DNA from: Cloeon dipterum
Taxonomy: Eukaryota > Arthropoda > Insecta > Ephemeroptera > Baetidae
Length of the DNA stretch: 64,000 bases
NCBI RefSeq assembly: GCF_949628265.1
Contig: NC_088787.1
Coordinates: forward strand, 27,394,501-27,458,500
Direction of reading: 5' to 3'
Shown: piece after piece, positions 12,500-23,866 of the stretch
How positions within the stretch are numbered: position 1 is the stretch's first letter
Layout of the letters: each line of letters opens with the position of its first letter
The notes under the pieces: model-generated
The model's database searches: none
Told to the model about the DNA's origin: nothing
Seen by the model: the letters and a program-made list of their open reading frames with translations, nothing else
Made by a program: the position numbers and the translations under genes

Positions 12500-14355
12500 C
12501 TAAATCAAGTAAAACAATTCTAAAATCAAGACAACAAGGTATGGGTGGCATTTCATGACGGTAGAGTTCTGTTTGTACTGCAACTTTCGGCCGTTGAGCT
12601 GCTGGACTGGCCGCTTGTTGTCTGACAATGTTGAATTCGTCATTCCTTTGATCTTCTGAAATTCTTGGAGCTGCAAACAAAACTTTATTATTTGCAGTTT
12701 GATATTTATTTATACATGGAAAACTTAAAAATTTTGGTCACTTAAAAATGCAATTTACATTTAGAACTTGGACAAGCAGATAAACGGAACTTCCATAGGG
12801 AAAAATTTGCATTTACGCGGTTTAAATGGTCTGACCAAGATTGAGAGGACCCTACAATTTTTAATTCGACAACCACCCGCAGGTGGTCGATGATCAAAAT
12901 GACGCCTCTCATAGTTACCAATTACCTCAATTCACCAATGAACTGCCTTTCTCCTAGTGGCATCTGTCGCGATATAATACACATTAAAAATACAGAGGAG
13001 TACGAGAAATGGAATTTTCCCATACTGATTGATATTTACCGGTATCAAGCATTGATGCAATTTTCCCAATTTTCAATCGCGAGACAAAAAAAGAAAAAAT
13101 ATTTTTTTTACCTCTCCAGGACCTCTTTAAAAGAGTTAAATGTGAAATAGTTCATACAAACCTGACTCTGTCCTATTGGGATTGGATTCGCCATCACAAT
13201 CCAGACGACATTTTCTGTACATGGTGGATTTGTCAGGGACCCCACGTACGTGTAATACGTTTCTTTGGTGCAATTGCAGTCTGCACTTATAAACTTCTTC
13301 AGCCAGCCCATGTACCTTCCACTCTGCAGAGGCTGCATAGACCCACCGTCGATCACATTTTTCAAATTACTCACTATTGGATCAAGTTCCGATAGGTTGT
13401 ACTTTTGGTTTATCTGCAGAAAATAAACGTCTAATAATGGAGACACGCTTAGACTAATAAAAAATTACTCCAAATAAAATGGAAACGATCGCAAATCCAT
13501 CTTGCTCCCTCGTGGCCGCGTCAGGGGATTGGGTTGACTTTTTGAAATGAATAAGCTGAGCTTCTAATCCGTAACTGCAAATGGAAAGTGTATTAAAATT
13601 CATTCAAAGCGAAGATAAGAAAAGCAGAGATATTAAATTACAAGACATTTTTAAACAAAAGATCTGTCAGTTGCAATTCATGATTAATCAAAAATGCTGG
13701 AAATTTAATTTAAATTGTATTACAAGTATTTATCGATGGAGTGCTCGCTGCCCAATTCGTTGCCCCATTTGAAATTAATGCTTGCTAAGACGTAATCGCT
13801 AAGCAAAGGACCACCTCTTATTCTGGCCTCTGGCAGAGACTCTGGTCCAAGCACCAGTTGAACTAAAGCAACAAAGAAACTCCGTTAGCGTGTTTGTAGT
13901 TGACATTTCCAGTTAATCTATTATGCATACCTCCTTGCCAGTTGTTGATAAGTAAACCTGTGCGAGCCGTGTCATGGAATTCAGACCACACCAGTGCGGG
14001 AAAGTCGGCTTTTGTTGCTGAGTTCTTGTCAATGTCGATCGGAGATTGCTTTTGGCCTCCGCAAGTGGCGTATTTTTGAGCCCAAAATGTCGGTCCTTGA
14101 AAATTGATAAATGAAATTTTTTATTTTGGAACGCTTTTAATTTACATTTAGTGTAGCTCCAAAGATTTATAATTGAACTTACCATTTTTGGTGTCAGAAT
14201 AGCTGAAATCGGGTAGTTGGCTGATAGGGAACTGGGCTGCACCTTGCGAAATAACTAAAAAAGGGCATCAAGTGAGGATAAACTGCATATGCGTCTTGAG
14301 CAAAATGTAACTTACATGAAAGGAGTGCAAGAAGCACACTTGTATCAAACTTCAT
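12500..14355 (-). CDS. CA-1: alpha-carbonic anhydrase-like protein lacking all three zinc ligands
   Basis: Seven exons (14355-14316, 14254-14183, 14095-13931, 13862-13724, 13574-13469, 13413-13162, 12670-12500), 314 residues, all phases consistent. It starts with a signal peptide (MKFDTSVLLALLS). The CA fold is clear: CGGQKQSPIDI, GSEHSIDKY, GSLTNPPC and RPVQQLNGRKL. In CA II numbering the ligand positions read N94 (SINFKWG), K96 in the same motif and Q119 (LEAQLIHF), so none of the three zinc histidines is present. Thr200 is Asn. The gating residue Glu106 (GSEH) and the extracellular Cys pair (TCGG, PPC) remain. The protein ends in a hydrophobic run (YLVVLILELFYLI), like a GPI-anchor signal or tail anchor. 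It is predicted to be an extracellular, acatalytic CA-related protein. The open frame and seven sound introns argue against a pseudogene. Confidence 0.9.
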
Positions 14356-14639
14356 TGTTTTCTTGCAAACATTTGTAGAGAAATCACTTCAGTGTCAGGA
14401 GTAGACTGCGTTTTAACTAGTCAACTAACGAGAATAGAACGGAAAGTGTAGAAAAAATCAATAAAGTCCATTATGACATAATGGAAATAATTGCCGTGCG
14501 TCGCTTTTTGTGTCTCTGCTGCTGCATATTGTATAAAAAGTTCGTAATTAAATGTGCGGAGTTTCAGTAAATGGAGGACAAATTTAATGGAAATGCGGTC
14601 GTTCAGTGCACGTCACGAGTTTTATTTAGATCAGCAAGT
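14356..14639. other. CA-1 / CA-2 intergenic region
   Basis: About 284 bp between the CA-1 start codon and the CA-2 stop codon. It must contain the CA-1 promoter and the CA-2 3' UTR. I see no clear TATA element in the right orientation. Confidence 0.45.
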
Positions 14640-17600
14640 TTATTTGAATACAAAAATGAATATCTGGATGCTTGTGAAAACGATGATGTGCAGAGTTGAA
14701 ATTTCGTCTGCCCTGGAATAGTTGCAATAGAAAATTTGTCTACCGTTTCGGAGCTGTATGGGCCGCCGGTTTTGGATCAGTGGGCCCTCACTCGTACGAA
14801 CCTTTTGAAAGTCTCTTATCTGAAAACGATTTAAAAGATTTTTAATCAAATGTTTATAACTATGTTTATATATTTCAGAAGGAAATTTAAAAAGTGTACG
14901 CGTTTTTTATCAATGATTAAATATCGGAGAGGATTTAAGGTAGTCTTTTGGGGTTTAAGAGATTTTTAGACAGCTTTGATGATAATAATATGATACACGC
15001 AGTAAAATTTGGTTTTGCAATTTCTGGGGGATTTAAGAAACATCCAGAAATTCCAGGCTCAATGGAAAAATTGCAGTTTCAGAATTTAATTTTCACCTGT
15101 TTAATTCCAATTGTGTTCGGATTTTCCATAACGATATAAGTGACCATTTCGTTGCACGGTGGGTGAGGCAGAGAGCCAGCGTATGAGTAATAATGATCGA
15201 TGTAATTGAAGTTCTTGAGCCACATCATCGCGTCACCGTAGAGTGGAATGCTTGAACCCGGATTGCGAATACCAGACAAACCCGCGACGAGCGTGGCCAT
15301 GCCCATGTTATTTTTCTGGGACGCCTGCGAAGCGTGAAAATTCAAAATTAGAGACTACTTGCTGCACCGTGGCGTTCAGCAGGTTGCATAACCAATGATT
15401 ACAATAATTAGCATGTCGTTGGCATTTTAACTGTCAGAAATAGTTTCATATATTAGTTATCACGATTGCAGCTGTGAGTGTTGAATGAAATCTCAACACA
15501 CCACTTTACTTTTCAAGTTGTTATTATTTTTCTCTTAACTTAAGTTGAGTAGTGATTAAAAAATTTATTTTTCATGGCTCGGCGAAAGTTAAGTGCTCTC
15601 TTTGAAAGATTTGATTAAGCACCGTTTGTTGGTTTCATATCAAGCGTTTTTTTATTTAAACATCACTATTTACCGTGAAAAATATAGCAACAATAGCGAT
15701 TCCATCCTGCTCTTTGGTTGCGTTCACATAGCTCCCATAGCGTCGTTTGTAGTGCACCATGTGAGCCTCCATACCAAAACTGTTGACCAGGATTCAAATT
15801 AATCAAATCGATTTGCCAATTGGCATCTATAATTACAAGTGTTTCTCGATGGAGTGGATGCTGCCTGTTTCGTTGCCCCAGTAAAAATTCACATGTGAGA
15901 GCATGAAATCGGTTGGAAGAGGCCCTCCGCGCAATCTTGGCGGCCCGTCGCCCACGAACTGCACTTGCACTGCAAACCGATTTGAAATATTCAAATCATT
16001 TTAGTAATATTTCTTTATTACCTCCTTGATATATGTTGGCCAAGATGAATCCTTCGTCCCTGACATCCCAGTGTCCTTCCCACCTCAGGGGCGGGTACGA
16101 GACTCCAACTAAAGGCACGTCCGAAAGTTCAATTGGTGATTGCATCTTTCCTGCACACTGCGGGTTTGACGATTGCCAGGAACTTGGGCCTAGATGATAA
16201 TGTGGTTAATAATTTTCATTGATTTTTTTTACAAAATATGTTTAATTTGTTAGATGGTCGGAGGTCAACTTCTATTCACTTTGTTATGTAACGGATTTTT
16301 TTAGGACGGGGAAAGGGAATTAAATCTTTCTAGAATAGCTACAGGTTTATCTGCCCATGCTCTGCTGGCAAATATTTATCGACTTAATTCGAATCCTGTT
16401 GGCATTTTGTAAATATGCTTAAGAAGCGCTTTCAGTAGCGCTTTGAAGTAAGCCTTTTTTATTATGGGCAATAATTATCTTGGCTTAACGGCATTGTGTT
16501 TTCTGAGTTTAACAATTTTATTGCACGCTCAAAGGGATTGAATTTGATATGAAAATCAAACAAAAGCAGAATATGTACTTGACATTTATCTCAACATTCT
16601 TGTAAAAGGGAATCCCCTAATTAGGTTACTATCAGCATTTAATTGTGCTTATTTATTTAATTATTCTCCATTAAATTCAAGAAACCATTATTATTATTAT
16701 GTCAACCAAACATCACAAAAATATAAAATCAGGAAAAACACAGTTTTTTACTGGAAACTCCGGAATTTTATCTTTAGAAAAATTCATTTCATTTATTTCA
16801 AACCCATTATTTTAATTTGTAAATTGCGGAGTAGAAAGAAGTGATTTTACAAACTTTTCTTCAAGACCTTAACTATTTTTACATTGATTTACAGATAGTT
16901 TAATTTTTTTTTTATATAACTTACTGAAATTTTTTCAGTAAAAATGATAAAGACTATAGTCATAATTATGTTAGTCGCCCTGCTTTAGTAAGACCCGATT
17001 GCTAATTATCCTTGCCAAATCGTGTTCATTTTGGCTCATATATTAAATTTCACGAGTTAAAATATGAAGCAGTAAAAAAATGGACGAACTTGGTTTATGC
17101 TGTCATATTTTAAGTGCTTTGAAAACAAAGGCAATTCAAAAGCGCAATAAATGCCGGAGGGTAGTATTGCTACAAAGATATTGATTAAAAGCCGTTTTTA
17201 AAATTTTATTTGCGATGCAGCTATACGGGTGGATTTTGCGGATTTGGGCGTCCCGAGCGGCAGATTCGATTCACAAGAGCGAGGGGCGGCCAATTACTCC
17301 GCAAACATCAATATGAGCGAGGCACGAATTGTACGCATGTCTGCTTGCTCTGGCCTATCTGATGGACGCGAATCACGCAAGCAAGTAGACAAAGAGCGGC
17401 CGAAACGACTACCAGGGTTGTCACAGCACGCTGACCGACCCCGAGGCTCGGTTTCATTTTTAAGTCAAGGTTGCCCGTCAGGAAGGCCAATTAAACGGAA
17501 AATAATTGATTCCACACTGCTTGCGTAAATAGGTCGAGTGCGAGATTCGATTTTTCCCATACCGAGTGGGTGGACGAGGTTGTCCGCCTAATGACTCTAA

Positions 17601-18742
17601 CGTGCGAACAGGCTTGCCCAATTTTATTTCGTCTGGCGCGTAATTAGACTGAGCAAGTCACGCTTACTATTATTGGTGATTGCTCTTTGTTGGACAAGAT
17701 GTTAATAAAATCATTTTGATTTCAATGCATTACTTATTGAAGTTTAAAACCAGGAATTAAGATATGATAAGATTTATAGAAAAAAATGAATGAACCAAAT
17801 TAAATTAACGATCATTATCAGCTTCTTAAAGCTTTTTGTAGAAACATTTGATTTATCAATCAAACAAAGTCAAAAATCTTGAATAGGAGCAAATAACGTT
17901 GTGTGACCCACAATCAGCTAATTATTGTATTAAGCCACCAGTTTCAATAGAGCAGATTTCACTTACAGTTAATGATGAACAAACACGCTATTTAAAATGA
18001 GTTCAATTCAAAAGAAATGCAAACATTGACGTTTTGGTTGCTTCTTTGTGCTTCTTAAACCTTAAAAGATTCCCTTTTTTAGATTTTCATTTCATTGGAA
18101 TTATCATCCTTCCTGTTCTTTAACTTATTTCCTTTACTCTTTGATGGGATTTTTATTTGGTGTCCTAATGTTTCATTGTACCAAAAACTCCTTAGAGCCT
18201 GCGAAATAAATCTGCTTTCAAATATTATTTCTAGTTATTGCCAATTGATTTGTTGGGGAGGAAAATGAATAAAATCAACTGATGAAAATTATGAAGATGG
18301 TACAAAATTTAACGCAATCTTTTCATTTTTTGCTTCTCTGAGCTGAATTTTAGAAGCAAATCATTTGTGCAAAAAAAGAAGCGATGAAAAGCTTTAGATA
18401 ACTATGCATATTATTTACCATTTCCTCCATTTAAAGAGTAGGTGTAATCTACGGGTGTGATGGGTGGCCCCGGGTTGTAAGGCGGTGCGAACGGCTTGTT
18501 GGGATCCGGGGCTAGAGTGCCCGAAGGATTGTTGGGGTCGGGCTGCGGAACATCAGGGGGCTGCGGGATTGGGTCACTCGGAGGGGTTGGTTGCTCATCT
18601 TGCCTCTTTAGTCTCTTGGCTGCCAAAACTGATAAAATGCTGCTAAAATCGGCAGGACATGAAATATTGCGATGCTTAACTTACTGTGTTTGGCGAGTGT
18701 GAAAACCAAAATGAGAAAAACGCCGCTAATATGCAGCTTCAT
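14640..18742 (-). CDS. CA-2: proline-rich, zinc-ligand-deficient carbonic anhydrase-like protein
   Basis: Exons 18742-18685, 18628-18419, 16189-16022, 15969-15837, 15779-15674, 15324-15097 and 14819-14640 encode 360 residues with exact phases. After a signal peptide (MKLHISGVFLILVFTLA) comes an extension of about 55 residues rich in Pro, Asn and Asp (for example PIPQPPDVPQPDPNNP), unlike the other five genes. The CA domain follows (QSPIELSDVP, GGPLPTDFML, DAMMWLKNF). In CA II numbering the ligand sites read N94 and Y96 (VNFYWG); only H119 is kept (MEAHMVHY). Glu106 is Ile (GSIH), and Thr199/Thr200 are Pro/His (GSLPHPPC). Catalysis is therefore not expected. A hydrophobic C-terminus (LHIIVFTSIQIFIFVFK) suggests a GPI or tail anchor. 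Intron 2 is 2.2 kb. It may act as an extracellular binding or scaffolding protein; this is inference. Confidence 0.9.
16190..18418 (-). other. Intron 2 of CA-2
   Basis: This 2.2-kb intron is AT-rich except for a GC-richer island at about 17220-17660. That island holds a minus-strand frame starting at 17460 (MKPSLGVGQRAVTTLVVVSA...) with a hydrophobic N-terminal segment. I could not join it in phase to the next CA-2 exon, so it is not called as an exon. Nothing else was recognised. Confidence 0.4.
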
Positions 18743-18906
18743 GTTTTAGGCATGACCAATGGTGCGGATAATGGGTGCATAGTAGGGTACTCGCTACGGC
18801 CGGGAACACGGCGTGTCACAAACTGAAAACCATTAAGCCGCTCGGGGGCTCTGTCACGAATTCTATCACTTTGTGGGATCGCGAAATCGATCGCCAGAGA
18901 GCCGTG

Positions 18907-18912
18907 TTTATA
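18907..18912 (-). promoter_or_regulatory. TATA-like box upstream of CA-2
   Basis: TATAAA reads on the minus strand about 165 nt upstream of the CA-2 start codon at 18742. The distance would mean a 5' UTR of about 130 nt. Support is motif and position only. Confidence 0.35.
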
Positions 18913-19150
18913 AAATATGTTTCCCGTAAAAATAGCTAAATAACGGCGTCGCCATAAAAATCCGATAGCACACGACATCAATTATGTTATATAGCAGTTA
19001 CTTCAAGGACGGGTAAAAATAGGTTCCATTGGTTGTAATTTTAATTTGAAAAAAACTCACGTGACTAAATTTTGTAAATTTTTATTTTAAATCTGAAACA
19101 GATGGTACATCAAGTTTGTTTTTTAGATCTTTTATTCAGTCGAAGTTGGT

Positions 19151-21835
19151 TCATTTGTAGCTTAAAAGCATTGTAAATATGAGATAACACAAGATTAAGC
19201 CACTGGAGGGCTGGAATTTTGCTGAGGCGCTGGAATCCGGCCACGAGTGAAACACTTGTCGGCCTTTAAGTTCCTGAACAGGTCGCACATTGGTCGATAT
19301 TGTCCCGTTGTGGCCTTTCAGCCTCTTGAATTCTTCTATCTGCAATCAAAAGAAACATCTCAAAAACATTCAGATTATCAGCTGTCTGAATGCCAGCACT
19401 TAAGAATAAAAATTCTGCCTTCCCCTTATCTCCTTGTTGGAAATTTTGAGAGCAATAATTTGCACTTCAAATTATTGATTTTGACTTTTAGCTCGCTAAA
19501 TCAGTTATTAAAAAAGAGCAGTAGTTGATATCAATTAAAATACGCGTTAAATTTATGAAAATCGATAACGTTAAAGAATTTTGGGCTCAAATCATAATTT
19601 GAAGCTTTAGCCCAAACCCCGCATGGGTCCAATATCTCTACTAAAAACTTTGAATAAATAAGAATTAGGAATTTATTTGAGAGTATGTAAATCAATGAAT
19701 TTTTAGTGTTTGTTCATTTGTGGTGACAAAAATAACCCAATTAAATAGACGATTCGTTGAATACCTGACGCTCCCCAACGATGGCGGGCTCTTTCATCAC
19801 GATCCAGGTAACGATCTCGCTGCACGGCGGCGTGGTGAGCGAGCCCAAATACGTGTAGTAGTTCTGCATGTCTGAATAGCCCTCAAGCCACTCCATGGCG
19901 TCTCCGTTGATTCGCGTCGAGTTGTTTCCCTCAATTATTTCCTCCAATTTACTGACGATTCCATTCAACTCGGGATTGTTGCCCCTCGAGCTCTGACGAA
20001 AATACACACACACAAATCAATACAAACATTCTTCTGAGCACAAATATTTTGCCTACTCGGAAAAAAATGCCGACCACGACCAGGCCGTCCAGGTGTCCAG
20101 CGGCGGCACTGACGGAACCGTACTCTGCCTTGTAATGCACCAAATGTGCCTCCATGCCGAAACTGAGGTTGCGTAAATGTTTCTCAGATTGTTGGAAAAA
20201 TGAATCAAGTTTATACTTACAAGTGGGTGTCCAGGGAATGTTCGCTACCTTTGTTGCCTGAAGTTCCCCAGTGGAAATGAACTTGAGCCAAGATGTATTC
20301 AGCGGTCAAAGGTCCTCCCTTGATAAAAGGCAATTCTCCCATGTACTCAACCTCGGCTGCAGATTGCAAAAAGAAAGTGTTTTTAACATTTAAGTAAATG
20401 AATATCCTTGTTTAATCGAAATGATAACTCAATTCTGGACGTGTCAATAAGGACACGCGATTACGACTTACAATTATTGTCCTCATTTCATATTTTCGTA
20501 GGCTAATAGAGACGGACATATCATATCATTTCGCGTATTAGCTCACAAGAGATTAAATTTGAGAAGGACAAAATGTAAGTTAAGACATGCGAACAAATTA
20601 TGTCATTGATTGCGAAGGCTGAATTTTTGCTCTCACCAGAGTGCCAGGTGTTTCTCATCATAAAACCTTCTTCTCGGTTGTCCCAATGTCCGTACCACTC
20701 CAAAGGTGGAAACACGGTTGAAATGCTGTCCACGTCGTCTAAATTGATAGGTGATTGTCGCTCCCCAAGGCAATCATCTCGCCACATTGGTGGTCCTTAT
20801 TAATCAATGATTTTAATTTTAATTTCTCGTTCTAAATATTATAACCTTAAATAATTATGGTCGAAATAAATTGAGTAAAAAGCAAAAAGACATTGAGTAT
20901 ACCAGATTTTGAACCACATAGACATATTTTAGTCAGTTTCAAAATAGTTAAAATGTGTTTTAGGAGGGCAACAGCCCCATACATTAACACAATGTGTAAA
21001 TACGCACAAACCATTTACAATTATCCATGCCATACACTAGCTTTCAACAACATGCCTGAATTTTTATTGATTAAATTTGCGGTAACTCGAAAAAACCAAA
21101 TGCACAAAATTTAGTACTTGAAAAGCTCTGAGTCCAATAATGAAAATGACGAGGCTCAATCAATGTAGCAAGATATTTATTTCAGCAGTTCATCTTATAG
21201 ACTTGATCATAACCATTTATAATTTAAATTTTATACTATCATATTATTTACTAAAATTAATCATTGCTTATATTTTGCCGACATATTTTGAAAAATATAT
21301 AGATGAGCAGTTTTATTTTGAAAGGTACTCTATTTCCCGTTATAAACTTACATCGGTCTAAACTGATGTAAATATAATTTTCAAGATGATTTCAATTTCG
21401 AAAAAGCATTCTACCTCAATTTCAAGAATATTATTATCAAAGAGAAATATGTAATAAAATAAATAAATAATACTGACTTCCCCTTTTCAGATCTTATCCT
21501 GTTACAGTTATGATATGCTATTTTATAGCATTTAATTCGGCAGATATTAGGGATATTAGTGAAATCGTTTATACCGCTTAGTTAGTCATAAGTCATATAT
21601 GCATTGACAAGAAGAAAAACAAAATTTGTCTCACCAACGGGTGCCTTCATGTCATAACTGTAGCCTGTGGCATTCATGATCACTTTATCGCTGTACTCGG
21701 TCCCGCTGGATTGAGGCACTAACATATTCAAATACAAATTTAGCTAGGAGCAAAATTTTTCTAAGATTTAAAATTACACATGCCCAGTAGCAGGTAACAA
21801 AGCAAAAAATAGACGAGGCGCGGGTTTCCTGCCAT
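19151..21835 (-). CDS. CA-3: catalytically complete, GPI-anchor-type alpha-carbonic anhydrase
   Basis: Exons 21835-21778, 21718-21635, 20795-20637, 20356-20221, 20162-20057, 19992-19765 and 19339-19151 give 319 residues in phase. It has a signal peptide (LVYFLLCYLLLGM) and a complete CA active site: H94 and H96 in QVHFHWG, E106 in GSEH, E117 and H119 in MEAHLVHY, and T199/T200 in GSLTTPPC. A His falls at position 64 (NTWHS), the usual proton shuttle. The disulfide cysteines (DDCLGE, PPCSE) are present. The C-terminus has small residues (SSASAK), a spacer and a hydrophobic run (GLILCYLIFTMLLSYK), the pattern of a GPI-anchor signal as in CA IV. It should hydrate CO2 on the outer cell surface. 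It is the only cluster member with every catalytic residue, including His64. Confidence 0.94.
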
Positions 21836-22600
21836 GCTGCCACTCGGGGAGTTTGACTTGGTTTGCGTTCCCCCGCGGCCAGTTTGCGGTCTTTTATCTC
21901 CTGCCATCCGTTTAGACGTTGAATTGAATTCCCATAGAGAGCAGTAAATCATCGTTCTTATCACTTGTTGACAGCTTGAGAGCTACTTAATAACCAATAT
22001 AAACAACAAAGACCTTTTGGTTTTCGTCTGATAATATTTAAAAAAATCTTCTTGGGGTAATTTGCCAGTCGCCTTGCATGCAGAGGAAAAAATTGAGTAA
22101 CGAGTATAAAAATTCAATGTATTAAATGCTTATGCACCTACTAACGGCCAACTAATCTATTTCGTATAATGGATTTTTAATTTTCTATACAATTTTCAAC
22201 TTCCATGTTATTTACTGTCAAAAACCAAGACGCATAAGCATAAGCTGCAAGTTAGTGCTGAAATATATGACAGCACCTATGGCATATGATTTCATTCAAT
22301 TGCCAATAACAAAAAATGAAAAAGATTAGTGTGGGCTTAAAATGCTTGCGTAATATGGAAAAATTTGGAAAATTTTCGTCTAGTTTGACCGACTGTTTAG
22401 TTAATTTATTTGAATGCATTAAATCTCTATTTTTATTGTTTTCGTGTTGCGACTATAACCGAGATATAATCTATTTTTGAAATCTATTGGGGTCATCAGT
22501 CAGGGCATACTTCTTATGAAATAGGGCGCACTAGATACGCCAAAACTAGTTAGCCCCTTTAATTAACGAAGAAGAAATCTTGTTTTCCTTTTCCTATGGA
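21836..22600. other. CA-3 upstream region
   Basis: This region lies between the CA-3 start and the first CA pseudogene fragment. A TATA-like GATAAAAG (minus strand, near 21891-21898) sits about 60 nt from the CA-3 ATG. The rest is AT-rich with no recognisable gene. Confidence 0.4.
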
Positions 22601-22690
22601 GAAATTCCCAGCTCATTGGCTCGCATTGTAAAGGCTTTTTCAGGAATGTCAAAGCAGTGGGAGATATTTTAGCAGTTCGGGGAAATAATT
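22600..22690 (-). pseudogene. Isolated CA fragment, similar to 25120-25200
   Basis: About 75 bp are clearly related to 25120-25200: both share cattggctcgcattgt and gtcaaagcaRtgggagatatt. On the minus strand the second copy reads LTMRANGLAFWYPY in one frame, which resembles the strand leading to position 64 at the end of CA exon 3. The exon assignment is an inference; the repeat itself is plain. Confidence 0.45.
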
Positions 22691-22870
22691 GTTGAGCTCC
22701 GCTTAGAAAAAACTCTAAATCTCCAACAAACCTTGCTGAAGCCAATTAACCCATCGTGACAAAAAATTTTTTAAATAGGTTTCTCTTTTAATAAAGCAAG
22801 ATGTGAATATGCCGTTCGACATTTTTTTATTCCATGTTCAAATTTCGGTACATTTTAGTAAACGTTCAAT

Positions 22871-23820
22871 TCATGGAGCCTTAAGGCTACCGCGGGCGCA
22901 CATAATCACCCTGTCGTTTAAATTTTGCACATCGCGCCTTGCTTCAGGGATGGGAACGTTATCTGTATTCAGCAATGTTCTAAATTTCTGCACCTGTAAA
23001 AGCATTTCAAATGAAATTCTTTTGTGCACCCAGACTCGCACTGCCCTTTACCTGAGCTGCGGATATACCGATGGTCTTATGCATGACTATCCAGTTAACG
23101 ACTTCATTGCAGTCATGTGTGGTCAAAGAGCCTGGATAGTTGTAGTATCTGAATGTGGACAAAACATCGTCGAGCCAGACCATTGCGTCGGAGTCAAGCG
23201 TAGCTGCGCTCGAACTTGGATTAGGTATGCTGGTCAATTGGTTAACGATTTTGTCAAGTTTTGGATTGTCAGAATTTTGCAGCTGAAAAATGATTATAGT
23301 GATTATACATATGAAGCTAACTCCGCTTGTGTGTTAGATAATTTGTAAATGTTTTGAGTTCTGGGATCAAAATCTTAAAAAGGTTTGAGAGAAAAACGGA
23401 CAGAATTGGAAAAGGAATTTCGAAAAAGAAAAATCCTATGCAGAACAAATTAAGAGTAAAAACTGATTTGGGGTAACACATATGTTTTGAATTTTTCAAA
23501 TATATTCACCGCAAAAATAACTCCAAACACAGCAAGACCATCGGTTTGTAAAATTGCTGCTTCTAGGTCGGCGTAGATGCTATTCTTGTGAACAAAGTGC
23601 ATTTCTAAGGGCCCACTGAAAAGGAACATTTAATCAATCAGACTTTTTGCAGAGGGTGAAAACTTTATATTATATACTAGTTTCCAAATTGAGCATGCTC
23701 AGATCCTTGCGCGTTTGTTGGTCCCCAGTGGAAGTGTGCTTGCACTAGATCATAATGGCGATCCAGGCGGAAGGGGTCCACCGTACATTAAAGGGGCTGA
23801 GCCAACGAAATTAATTTGAG
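22871..23820 (-). pseudogene. CA-4-like pseudogene containing only exons 4-7
   Basis: This block is a duplicate of the 3' half of CA-4. Exon 4 is 23820-23678, exon 5 is 23615-23510, exon 6 is 23282-23052 and exon 7 is 22993-22871 (TGA). Exon 4 is 143 nt against 142 in CA-4, because one extra base near 23755 (cgccattatgatc against cgtcatatgatc) shifts the frame and gives an early TGA before the zinc histidines. Exons 1-3 are absent; instead a piece of a different CA pseudogene abuts at about 23866. Exons 5, 6 and 7 are open. Homology to the CA-4 locus runs from about 22708 to 23866 (matching about 26755 to 27929). No functional enzyme is expected. Confidence 0.88.
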
Positions 23821-23866
23821 CTGCAACGCAAAGAAATTTTTGAATGAGAGTTTACACAAATGGACC

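Noticed and set aside
23007-23237. A separate 76-residue gene, repeated identically at 27071
   Set aside because: It is CA exon 6 plus read-through into the intron; the identity reflects duplication and conversion.
22803-23348. Plus-strand frame of 181 residues, repeated at 26849
   Set aside because: It is the antisense shadow of CA exons 6 and 7; it is duplicated only because the CA copy is.
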